DNA from: Bacteroidales bacterium
GTDB lineage: Bacteria; Bacteroidota; Bacteroidia; Bacteroidales; P3
Direction of reading: 5' to 3'
NCBI GenBank assembly: GCA_017560705.1
Contig: JAFZEK010000087.1
Coordinates: 1-6,387 of the forward strand
Length of the DNA: 6,387 nucleotides
Shown here one piece after another: positions 1-5,343 of the stretch. Positions within the stretch are counted from its first letter, which is position 1; each line of letters opens with the position of its first letter. A model generated the notes under the pieces. It saw only the letters and a list, made by a program, of their open reading frames with translations, was not told where the DNA came from and ran no database searches. Both the position numbers and the translations under genes were made by a program.

Positions 1-1
1 C

Positions 2-517
2 CAAACTATTCCCGAAAAGATAAGAAAGACTTTGGAACTTAATGATAAGATAGCCAAGTATTCAAAAATATTCACATACGCACGAAACTTTATCTACCTC
101 GGACGTGGCTACAACTACCCCATAGCATTGGAAGGAGCATTGAAACTGAAAGAAATTTCGTATATCCACGCCGAAGGCTATCCGTCGGCCGAAATGAAAC
201 ACGGACCCATAGCCCTTATCGACGAAGAAATGCCCGTGGTGGTGATAGCACCCGCACATTCGAAATACGAAAAAATCCTCAGCAACGTACAAGAAATAAA
301 AGCACGTAAAGGTAAGATTATATCCATAATCACCGAAGGCGACACCGCCATAAAGGAACTTTCGGACCTTTATTTCGAAATACCAAGCACTATGGACTGC
401 TTCACTCCACTGCTCACCATAGTTCCGTTGCAACTCATTTCGTACTACATAGCCATTGCCAAGGGCAGAGATGTGGACCAACCGCGAAACCTTGCCAAGT
501 CGGTAACAGTAGAATAA
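2..517 (+). CDS. glmS: Glutamine--fructose-6-phosphate aminotransferase (isomerizing), C-terminal part
   Basis: The enzyme makes glucosamine-6-phosphate from fructose-6-phosphate and glutamine, the first step of amino-sugar and cell-wall precursor synthesis in the cytoplasm. Only the last 171 residues are present, because the frame is open through the left edge; the TTG at 32 is internal, not a start. The part seen is the second SIS (sugar isomerase) domain. It includes the sugar-phosphate loop region GRGYNYPIALEGALKLKE, the isomerase-site stretch ISYIHAEGYPSAEMKHGP with its conserved Glu and His, and the hallmark C-terminus DVDQPRNLAKSVTVE, whose Lys belongs to the isomerase active site in the family. 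The full protein is normally about 610 residues, so roughly 440 lie upstream. The end is intact, with stop TAA at 515-517 and a terminator about 30 nt later, so glmS is the last gene of its transcript. Confidence 0.97.
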   Translation, partial: QTIPEKIRKTLELNDKIAKYSKIFTYARNFIYLGRGYNYPIALEGALKLKEISYIHAEGYPSAEMKHGPIALIDEEMPVVVIAPAHSKYEKILSNVQEIKARKGKIISIITEGDTAIKELSDLYFEIPSTMDCFTPLLTIVPLQLISYYIAIAKGRDVDQPRNLAKSVTVE

Positions 518-545
518 ACCGAAAATATTTTAATTACGATATACC

Positions 546-578
546 AAAAGACGGTGCCCCAAGCATCGTCTTTTTTTT
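546..578 (+). terminator. Intrinsic terminator of glmS
   Basis: A 12-bp stem pairs 546-557 with 563-574 (AAAAGACGGTGC against GCATCGTCTTTT, one G-U pair) around a CCCAA loop. It runs directly into a tract of eight Ts at 571-578. It starts 28 nt after the glmS stop, in the right orientation. Confidence 0.9.
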
Positions 579-707
579 GGGGGCAATGTTTCGACACAAA
601 TCATGGATACTCGGGGAGGGGTAAATGCAGATTTTCCTGAAAAATTATTTTAAGATTTTTTTTGAACGTTCCATATACTAAAAACCAATTTTTCATCGTT
701 ACGGAAA

Positions 708-861
708 AACCTTTGGAGAGGTGCTCGGAGAGTGTTGGAGACCCCTTTTGCGAACCTTGGAAGGTTCACGTCTGAATCTTTAAAGGTTCACGTCTGAACC
801 TTGGAAGGTTCACAAAAGAACCTTGGAGGGTCAAAAAATCCTCCTTTTAAGGTCAAAAACA
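708..861. repeat. Tandem array of seven 22-nt palindromic units
   Basis: Units start at 708, 730, 752, 774, 796, 818 and 840. The best ones (752, 774, 796) consist of the 16-nt dyad GAACCTTGGAAGGTTC plus a 6-nt linker (ACGTCT or ACAAAA). Units 752 and 774 agree at 19 of 22 positions; units 752 and 796 share their first 18 nt. Unit 774 differs at three dyad positions but stays self-complementary (GAATCTTTAAAGGTTC, with one G-T pair). The outer units 708, 730 and 840 are degenerate but keep TT at unit positions 6-7 and A at position 10, which all seven share. The array fills most of the space between the glmS terminator and the HU-like gene. Nothing else is recognisable in 579-707 or 862-930, and no canonical promoter for the HU-like gene is visible. 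Confidence 0.85.
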
Positions 862-930
862 CAACTTCGAAACATCTTTCTTTAGAAAGCGTAATTTTTA
901 AAATTATTAACCATTTAAAATCAAAAAATC

Positions 931-1437
931 ATGGCATTCTTTAGCAAACAATTCGTGAAGCTTACAGGTAAGTGGATACCCAGACCTAAAACAGTAAGCA
1001 CCTATGATGCCAAACGTTTGGCAAAAGACATCGAAAAGGAAAGCACCGTAAGTCAGACCGATGTAATGGCGGTGCTAACGGCAATCCCCACAGTGATGAC
1101 TCGCTATTTGGCCGAAGGTCATTCGGTGAAATTAGACGGGATAGGCTCGTTTTTCTTGAATTTCGAGTGTAAGAAAACCGGTGTCGACACAGCCGAAGAG
1201 GTATCGATGGACCAGGTTACTAACATCAAAGTGCAGTTTCGCCCTGCCATGAAAGCGGGTGTAGGCAGCCAAAAAGGCAAGAAAATCAACACTCTTATCG
1301 CCGACGATATTGAGTGGACTTATTTGCCATCAAGCAAAGGCGTAGTTGAAGAAGACGGCGTTGAGGAAGACGACGTTACAAACAACGACCAAAGCAACCA
1401 AGGCGGAGGCACTTCGGGCGGAGGTTTTGCCGGCTAA
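931..1437 (+). CDS. HU-like DNA-binding protein (HU-HIG family) with acidic/Gly-rich tail
   Basis: A probable nucleoid-associated DNA-binding protein of 168 residues. Residues 1-110 fit the Bacteroidota HU-related family (HU-HIG domain): the N-terminal strand, then RPKTVSTYDAKRLAKDIEKE, STVSQTDVMAVLTAI as the HU helical core, GHSVKLDGIGSFFLNF as the beta turn before the DNA-binding arm, and NIKVQFRPAMKAG at the end of the domain. Classical HU is about 90 residues; this family carries an extra N-terminal segment. From about residue 138 the tail is strongly acidic (EEDGVEEDD) and then Asn/Gln/Gly-rich (GGGTSGGGFAG), which is probably disordered. The ATG at 931 directly starts the family's usual MAFF-like N-terminus and follows an A/T-rich leader without a Shine-Dalgarno sequence, as is common in this phylum. 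The gene stands alone between the 22-nt array and a terminator. Which DNA it binds cannot be read from the sequence. Confidence 0.9.
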   Translation: MAFFSKQFVKLTGKWIPRPKTVSTYDAKRLAKDIEKESTVSQTDVMAVLTAIPTVMTRYLAEGHSVKLDGIGSFFLNFECKKTGVDTAEEVSMDQVTNIKVQFRPAMKAGVGSQKGKKINTLIADDIEWTYLPSSKGVVEEDGVEEDDVTNNDQSNQGGGTSGGGFAG

Positions 1438-1451
1438 CCATTGTGGTATTT

Positions 1452-1496
1452 AAAACAAAGGGTAGAAACATCGGTGTTTCTACCCTTTATTGTTTT
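1452..1496 (+). terminator. Terminator of the HU-like gene
   Basis: A 14-bp perfect stem pairs 1457-1470 with 1475-1488 (AAAGGGTAGAAACA against TGTTTCTACCCTTT) around a TCGG tetraloop. It is extended by AAAAC/GTTTT after a 3-nt bulge and followed by a T-rich stretch. It begins 14 nt after the stop. Confidence 0.88.
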
Positions 1497-1510
1497 ATTC
1501 TTTAAGTCCT

Positions 1511-1555
1511 ACAAAGAGAAAGAGAGAAGCATTATACTTCTCTCTTTCTCTTTGT
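1511..1555. terminator. 19-bp perfect purine/pyrimidine hairpin between convergent genes
   Basis: Positions 1511-1529 are perfectly complementary to 1537-1555, with a 7-nt loop CATTATA. The left arm is almost all purine (AAAGAGAAAGAGAGAAG) and the right arm almost all pyrimidine. It lies 28 nt past the stop of the lipoprotein gene at 1584, so it is the best candidate terminator for the lipoprotein transcript on the minus strand. It lacks a clear T-tract on that side. The HU-like gene already has its own terminator just to the left. Confidence 0.6.
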
Positions 1556-1583
1556 TAGCAGTTTAGTTCTAGTCTAATAAATA

Positions 1584-1790
1584 CTATTCACAGAACACTC
1601 CATTTTTAGGTTCAGTGGTAACAGGTAGATGTTGTATCAAATCTTCACAAGAACCATCTTGTAATTCAAATTCTTGAGCAGTTCCAACTTGAGAACCATT
1701 CACCCAAGTAGCACAAGAACATGTCTTGTTACAAGAAGCCAAAGAGGCTACGAAAGCAACAACTGCTAAAGTTAACATTACTTTTTTCAT
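1584..1790 (-). CDS. Small Cys-rich lipoprotein, paralogue 1
   Basis: A 68-residue lipoprotein precursor of unknown function. Residues 1-20 form a lipoprotein signal peptide: MKKV, the hydrophobic core MLTLAVVAFVASLAS, and the lipobox LASC with the lipidated Cys at 20. The mature part is only about 49 residues and contains further Cys at 24, 26, 48 and 67, in the pattern C-N-K-T-C-S-C, then DGSCEDL, ending ...FCE. The ATG at 1790 is fixed by alignment with two paralogues just to the right. It is the last of three tandem genes on this strand. Its leader is long and mosaic: the part next to the ATG resembles the leader of paralogue 3, and the distal part is the 49-nt repeat also found before paralogue 2. 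The four mature Cys besides the lipidated one could form two disulfides or bind a metal; that is inference. It should sit on a periplasm-facing or outer-membrane surface. Confidence 0.8.
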   Translation of the reverse strand: MKKVMLTLAVVAFVASLASCNKTCSCATWVNGSQVGTAQEFELQDGSCEDLIQHLPVTTEPKNGVFCE

Positions 1791-1852
1791 AATCTATCAG
1801 TGTTATTTTAAGTGTCTACTCTGTTCAAGGTTTTCGACTTCTCCTTTATTGC

Positions 1853-1901
1853 ATTATTGTTTAGGTTTCTTTTGTTGTCGTTGATATGTCAAAGTTTAAA
1901 A
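1853..1901 (-). repeat. 49-nt intergenic direct repeat, copy A
   Basis: These bases are identical to 2206-2254. On the minus strand the repeat contains CTTTGACATATC near its start and CCTAAACAATAAT at its end. Copy A lies just past the stop of paralogue 2 and about 62 nt before the ATG of paralogue 1. Weaker similarity continues on both sides (1841-1905 against 2193-2258). It does not contain a canonical TAnnTTTG promoter. It is most simply the upstream part of the duplicated gene unit. Confidence 0.85.
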
Positions 1902-1905
1902 ACTC

Positions 1906-2187
1906 TTATTCCACTACACCTCCGTTTCCGAAGATGAATAGATTGTAGGCATTCTTCTTCAGAACATCAGATTCTGTTATTGCACTATTGCATTCCATGC
2001 CTGTTTTTTCAGCACCTTCTCCCACAACAGTATTCATATCAGAACATTCGCCATCATCTATTTCAACGTTTTCGTCAACTACGGTTGGGAATCCGGGCGT
2101 ATAGGTTGTACATGTACATACCTTTTTGCAAGATGCCAAAGAAGCTACAAAAGCTACTACTGCCAATGTTAATATTACTTTTTTCAT
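1906..2187 (-). CDS. Small Cys-rich lipoprotein, paralogue 2, with C-terminal extension
   Basis: A 93-residue lipoprotein precursor, paralogous to the genes at 1584 and 2296. The first 20 residues differ from paralogue 1 at one position only (MKKVILTLAVVAFVASLASC), with the lipidated Cys at 20. Further Cys are at 24, 26, 48 and 66 (CKKVCTC, DGECSDM, MEC). Both paralogues end at Cys-Glu-stop, but this one runs 27 residues past the matching Cys (NSAITESDVLK...GGVVE). The bases after that Cys codon read AATAGT, where the paralogues read GAATAG or GAATAA, so loss of one G would explain the extension. The start has a clear Shine-Dalgarno-like AAAGGAG five bases before ATG, unusual for this phylum. 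Function is unknown. Confidence 0.78.
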   Translation of the reverse strand: MKKVILTLAVVAFVASLASCKKVCTCTTYTPGFPTVVDENVEIDDGECSDMNTVVGEGAEKTGMECNSAITESDVLKKNAYNLFIFGNGGVVE

Positions 2188-2192
2188 AATTA

Positions 2193-2200
2193 CTCCTTTA
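2193..2200 (-). promoter_or_regulatory. Shine-Dalgarno-like site of paralogue 2
   Basis: On the minus strand this reads TAAAGGAG and ends five bases before the ATG at 2187. The same block recurs at 1841-1848 but lies about 50 nt before the ATG of paralogue 1, where it cannot act as a normal ribosome-binding site. Confidence 0.5.
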
Positions 2201-2205
2201 TTGTA

Positions 2206-2254
2206 ATTATTGTTTAGGTTTCTTTTGTTGTCGTTGATATGTCAAAGTTTAAAA
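2206..2254 (-). repeat. 49-nt intergenic direct repeat, copy B
   Basis: This copy is identical to 1853-1901. It lies between the stop of paralogue 3 (2296) and the start of paralogue 2 (2187), ending 18 nt before that ATG. As part of the leader of paralogue 2 it may carry a non-canonical promoter or an RNA processing element; the sequence alone does not decide. Confidence 0.85.
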
Positions 2255-2295
2255 GCTCTAAACATATCGTCGAATGTTTCTTTTGACCTATCGGA

Positions 2296-2493
2296 TTATT
2301 CGCATGTTACAGTTCTGGTGGTTCCGTCTATCGTTACAGAAGTGTGTAAATCCCAACAGCCTCCCACTATCTCTGTTTCTACAACTATTAGGTCTTCACC
2401 ATTTGTTGAATACGAACACATACAAGTTTTTTTGCAAGAAGCCAACGAGACTGCGAAAGCTACTACTGCCAAAGCCAATATTACTTTTTTCAT
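2296..2493 (-). CDS. Small Cys-rich lipoprotein, paralogue 3
   Basis: A 65-residue lipoprotein precursor, first of the three tandem paralogues in transcription order. The signal peptide is MKKVILALAVVAFAVSLASC with the lipidated Cys at 20. Mature Cys follow at 24, 26, 46 and 64 (CKKTCMC, GGCWDL, TCE at the end). I start it at the ATG at 2493, matching both paralogues, although the frame is open to a TTG two codons upstream. The shared pattern C-x-K-x-C-x-C ... G-x-C-x-D ... C-E across three otherwise diverged copies supports a real, selected protein family rather than chance ORFs. It begins about 75 nt after the kamA terminator hairpin. Its leader resembles that of paralogue 1 (CTACTCTGTT and GGTTTTCG on the plus strand in both). 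No canonical promoter is evident. Function is unknown. Confidence 0.8.
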   Translation of the reverse strand: MKKVILALAVVAFAVSLASCKKTCMCSYSTNGEDLIVVETEIVGGCWDLHTSVTIDGTTRTVTCE

Positions 2494-2568
2494 AATCAAT
2501 TTGTTTTAAATATTTGTACCTACTCTGTTAGTGGTTTTCGGCTACGCCTTTATATATTTACAGATAAA

Positions 2569-2603
2569 ATAAAAGTCCACTGCACAAGGCAGCAGACTTT
2601 TAT
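2569..2603 (-). terminator. Terminator of kamA
   Basis: A 9-bp stem (2569-2577 with 2595-2603) continues after a 2x2 internal loop into a 4-bp CTGC/GCAG stem (2580-2583 with 2589-2592). On the minus strand it is followed by TTTTATTTTAT. It starts six bases after the kamA stop. Confidence 0.85.
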
Positions 2604-2609
2604 CAAGTA

Positions 2610-3857
2610 TTATTTTTTGTTTCTTTCTTTACGTGCCAAATAACCAGGTTCCAATGCCATGCGGTCAGTTTCCAAAAGCGAGCATACGCCTTCGTCTATC
2701 TGTTTCTTGTTTTGACAATCTATGCAGTGGCATTCTTCTACGTAGTTTTCTGGTTCGGTGTAGGTAGTGATAACGCCTTCGAAGTTTCTCAATATCACTT
2801 TGCGTGGGCTTTGAGATATTACATAGTTTGGCATCACCGGTGTTTTTCCACCACCGCCGGGAGCGTCAACAACGAATGTTGGAACAGCGTAGCCCGAAGT
2901 GTGTCCGCGTAATCCTTCTATTATTTCTATACCTTTAGATACTGGGGTGCGGAAGTGTTCCAAGCCCATAGAAAGGTCGCATTGATAGATGTAGTAAGGA
3001 CGTACTCTGTTCTTAACCAATAGGTGTACTAAGCGTTTCATTACATGAACGCAGTCGTTTACGCCGCGAAGCAATACGGATTGGTTGCCCAATGGAATAC
3101 CGGCGTTGGCTAGTTTGGCCAATGCTGCCGATGATTCAGCGGTCATTTCGTTTGGATGGTTAAAGTGTGTGTTCAACCATACCGGATGATATTTCTTAAG
3201 CATGTTCACCAAGTCGTCGGTAATACGTTGTGGACATACTACCGGTGTACGAGAACCTATACGTATGATTTCTACGTGTGGTATGGCACGCAAACGTTGG
3301 ATGATAGATTCCAACATATTGTCGTTAACCATTAATGCGTCGCCGCCCGATAATAATACGTCGCGAACGGTTGGTGTTTTTGCTATATAGTCGATGGCTT
3401 TTTGAATGCGTTCTGATGGCGATTCGCAGTCATTTTGTCCTGCAAAACGACGACGTGTACAATGACGGCAGTACATAGAACACATGTCGGTGATTAATAA
3501 CAACACTCTATCCGGGTAGCGGTGTGTAAGACCGGGTGTTGGAGAGTCTTCGTCTTCGTGCAATGGGTCTTGCAAATCGGCAGCAGATATGTGTGTTTCA
3601 GCTTCTGTTGGTATAGCCTGACGACGAACTGGGTCGTTTGGATCGTTAGGATCTATAAGGCTTAAATAATATGGAGTGATAGCCATACGCAATGTTTGTA
3701 ATGATTTGCGTACGCCTTCTTGTTCTTCTTCGGTTAGCTTGATGTATTTATTAAGCTCCTCTAGTGTTTCTATTCTGTTTTTTACTTGCCATTTCCAGTC
3801 GTTCCATTGTTCGTCGGTAACGTTAGGAAAAAGTTCGGCTCTTCTATTTACTTGCAT
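2610..3857 (-). CDS. kamA: L-lysine 2,3-aminomutase
   Basis: A radical-SAM, PLP-dependent enzyme that turns L-lysine into L-beta-lysine, the first step of lysine fermentation and also a route to beta-lysine osmolytes. At 415 residues it matches the usual length (about 416 in Clostridium subterminale) and is collinear throughout. Visible landmarks: the [4Fe-4S]/SAM cluster motif C126-SMY-C130-RH-C133; GGDAL at 171-175; the substrate-binding Asp in YQCDL (294) and in VVDAPGGGGK (331); the PLP lysine in GGGGKTPVMPNY (338); and a structural zinc set made of Cys269 plus C376, C378 and C381 near the C-terminus. The ATG at 3857 gives the normal N-terminus. A promoter lies about 70 nt upstream and a terminator immediately downstream, so it is monocistronic. 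None of the usual partners of the lysine fermentation pathway (kamDE, kdd, kce, kal) is in the window, so its physiological role here is open. Confidence 0.97.
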   Translation of the reverse strand: MQVNRRAELFPNVTDEQWNDWKWQVKNRIETLEELNKYIKLTEEEQEGVRKSLQTLRMAITPYYLSLIDPNDPNDPVRRQAIPTEAETHISAADLQDPLHEDEDSPTPGLTHRYPDRVLLLITDMCSMYCRHCTRRRFAGQNDCESPSERIQKAIDYIAKTPTVRDVLLSGGDALMVNDNMLESIIQRLRAIPHVEIIRIGSRTPVVCPQRITDDLVNMLKKYHPVWLNTHFNHPNEMTAESSAALAKLANAGIPLGNQSVLLRGVNDCVHVMKRLVHLLVKNRVRPYYIYQCDLSMGLEHFRTPVSKGIEIIEGLRGHTSGYAVPTFVVDAPGGGGKTPVMPNYVISQSPRKVILRNFEGVITTYTEPENYVEECHCIDCQNKKQIDEGVCSLLETDRMALEPGYLARKERNKK

Positions 3858-3931
3858 ATATTCTATTGTAATTATTCTTCGATTTGTATTTCAGAACTTT
3901 ATGGGGCTCGCACCTCTTCGGTTCCTTTCTG

Positions 3932-3963
3932 CAAATTTACATATATATTTTTAATTGCCCAAA
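3932..3963 (-). promoter_or_regulatory. kamA promoter, Bacteroidota type
   Basis: On the minus strand TTTG (3963-3960) is followed by 20 nt and then TAAATTTG (3939-3932). This is an exact match to the phylum consensus TTTG-N(19-21)-TAnnTTTG. Transcription would start near 3926, leaving a leader of about 70 nt before kamA. Confidence 0.8.
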
Positions 3964-3982
3964 CTTTTGTGTCAAAAAGTTT
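3961..3982. promoter_or_regulatory. Inverted repeat overlapping the kamA -33 element (possible operator)
   Basis: AAACTTTT (3961-3968) and AAAAGTTT (3975-3982) are perfect 8-bp inverted arms around a 6-nt spacer. The left arm covers three of the four bases of the -33 box. The position suits a dimeric regulator of kamA, but arms made mostly of A and T can occur by chance in such DNA. No regulator gene is present in the window. Confidence 0.4.
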
Positions 3983-4118
3983 AGACATTTAAATCTTTGC
4001 TCCAAAATATTGCCAACTTTTAAATGTTGATTGTGGTGTTGTTGGTTGTGAATGTTGCTGTTAGCCTGTACTGTAGCCTCCTGTTTTGCATCTTGCTTTT
4101 AGGCTGGCTGCAAAAGCA

Positions 4119-4739
4119 TTATTTTTTAAACACGTTTTCGAACGGCACTCTATTTATTATAGAGCGGCCTAGCGTTATTTCGTCGGCATATTCTAAGTTG
4201 TCGCCTATGGCTATGCCTCGGGCTATGGTGGACACTGTAACCGGAAACTTTTGCAACTGCTTGTGGATGTAAAAGTTCGTAGTGTCGCCCTCCATGGTGG
4301 TGGGTAGTGCCAAAATTACCTCGTTTATGTCGCCGGCTCCTACTCGTTCTAGCAAGTGTCCGATGCTGAGGTCGTTTATGCCTATGCCGTCGATGGGCGA
4401 AATAACACCGCCAAGTACATGATACACGCCCGAAAACTGTTGCGTGTTTTCTATTGCCATAACGTCTTGAATGTTTTCCACCACGCACACTATACCCTTG
4501 TTCCTTTTGCTGTTGGCACAAATGGGGCATAAATCACTATCAGAAATGCAATGACACTGACGGCAGTATTTTATTTCGGATTTCAGTTGCTTGATGGCTC
4601 CCACTAGGCGTTCTACTTCGCCGACGGGCTGTTTTAATATGTGCAGTGCAAACCTTAGTGCTGTTCGCTTGCCTATCCCAGGCAAGGTAGATAGCTCATT
4701 TACTGCATTTTCTAGTATTTGTGAAGGCAATGAGTTCAT
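4119..4739 (-). CDS. recR: Recombination mediator protein RecR
   Basis: RecR works with RecO (and RecF) to load RecA onto SSB-coated single-stranded DNA during gap repair. The protein has 206 residues, the normal family length. Domains in order: an N-terminal helix-hairpin-helix with LPGIGKRTA (19-27); a zinc finger with C59-x2-C62 and C71-x2-C74; a Toprim domain from about 82 ([16 protein letters not shown], then [15 protein letters not shown]); and the C-terminal [15 protein letters not shown] segment close to the family's EYxDExTL motif. I chose the ATG at 4739 because it gives the family N-terminus ([13 protein letters not shown]). The frame is open for 51 more codons upstream, but that part has no RecR character and would cover the likely promoter. 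The gene stands alone; kamA downstream has its own promoter. No strong terminator was found in 4020-4118, only competing 7-bp stems such as 4094-4100 with 4112-4118. Confidence 0.96.
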   Translation of the reverse strand: MNSLPSQILENAVNELSTLPGIGKRTALRFALHILKQPVGEVERLVGAIKQLKSEIKYCRQCHCISDSDLCPICANSKRNKGIVCVVENIQDVMAIENTQQFSGVYHVLGGVISPIDGIGINDLSIGHLLERVGAGDINEVILALPTTMEGDTTNFYIHKQLQKFPVTVSTIARGIAIGDNLEYADEITLGRSIINRVPFENVFKK

Positions 4740-4753
4740 CGTGTTTTTTATTG

Positions 4754-4761
4754 CAAAAATA
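4754..4761 (-). promoter_or_regulatory. Possible recR -7 element
   Basis: On the minus strand this reads TATTTTTG, matching TAnnTTTG, about 15 nt before the chosen recR start. No TTTG lies at the expected -33 distance (the nearest is 33 nt upstream), so only half of the promoter is convincing. Confidence 0.35.
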
Positions 4762-4912
4762 CGTAGTTTTTTTTGATTATGGGTGATGATGCACCAAACA
4801 CCCCTACACCCGGCACTGCAAAACACCTCGTCGGCAATGGCTACCCTACTCTCTTTTTGCTTGCCGTTATCGCACTCCGAAATGTTAAGCAAGAAATGTA
4901 AATGTTAAACGC

Positions 4913-5110
4913 CTTTGGGCGAAACAGTGTTTTTATGGCGAAAAAGGTGAATTTTTCTCCCGAGGGAAATGAAATTCTCTCTCGAGGGAGATAGGGTTTC
5001 CTCGTGACGAAACCCGGGTTTCATCACGAGGAAACCCTATTGTCCTTTCGGCGACACCCGGGTTTTATCCGGAAGAGGTGCGTTCTCCTTTTGGAGGAAA
5101 ATATCGCTGC
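4913..5110. repeat. Degenerate tandem array of nine 22-nt units
   Basis: Units start at 4913, 4935, 4957, 4979, 5001, 5023, 5045, 5067 and 5089. The majority sequence is CTCTCGAG followed by the dyad GAAACCCGGGTTTC. Unit position 2 is T and position 6 is G in all nine, and position 9 is G in eight of nine. Units at 4913 and 5045 agree at 16 of 22 positions. There is no indel anywhere in 198 nt, so the register is exact. Many units are self-complementary or complementary to their neighbours. It lies in the long non-coding stretch right of recR. The period equals that of the array at 708-861, although the consensus differs. I see nothing recognisable in 4762-4912 or in the A/T-rich 5111-5343. 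Confidence 0.8.
4991..5040. repeat. 50-nt near-perfect palindrome inside the 22-nt array
   Basis: The two 25-nt halves meet at CCC|GGG (5015/5016) and are complementary except for one C-A pair at 5007/5024, which becomes a U-G pair in minus-strand RNA. There is no loop. Each half carries GGGTTTCCTCGTGA or its complement. It could form a cruciform or a very stable RNA hairpin. Confidence 0.9.
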
Positions 5111-5343
5111 CTGATTATCAGGAATTTATATCAATAACTCAATTTCCTTGCGATATTTGCACGTTGATGAAATGAGATGGGGAAATAAGCCATTCTCCGT
5201 GTTAAATACCCCAGTGTTAATATATCGAAGATTTAGCATTTTTATTAATATGAAAATTGGGATGAAAAGGGTATGTTTAAATAAGTGTAACCGACATAAG
5301 AAAATATTCGACATAAAAGATTGCATGGCGTATGCCTGCTTCA

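Noticed and set aside
708..861. CRISPR array
   Set aside because: The 22-nt units are contiguous, with no unique spacers between them, and the units are palindromic over most of their length; no cas gene is near.
868..899. Promoter of the HU-like gene around TAATTTTT at 892-899
   Set aside because: It misses the final G of TAnnTTTG and has no TTTG at the right distance upstream, so I did not call it.
4024..4272. 82-codon plus-strand ORF with a hydrophobic start
   Set aside because: More than half of it is antisense to recR, and the hydrophobic part comes from a T/G-rich intergenic stretch.
4740..4892. In-frame N-terminal extension of recR (51 codons to an ATG at 4892)
   Set aside because: The added residues have no resemblance to RecR, the family N-terminus starts exactly at the ATG at 4739, and the extension covers the likely promoter.
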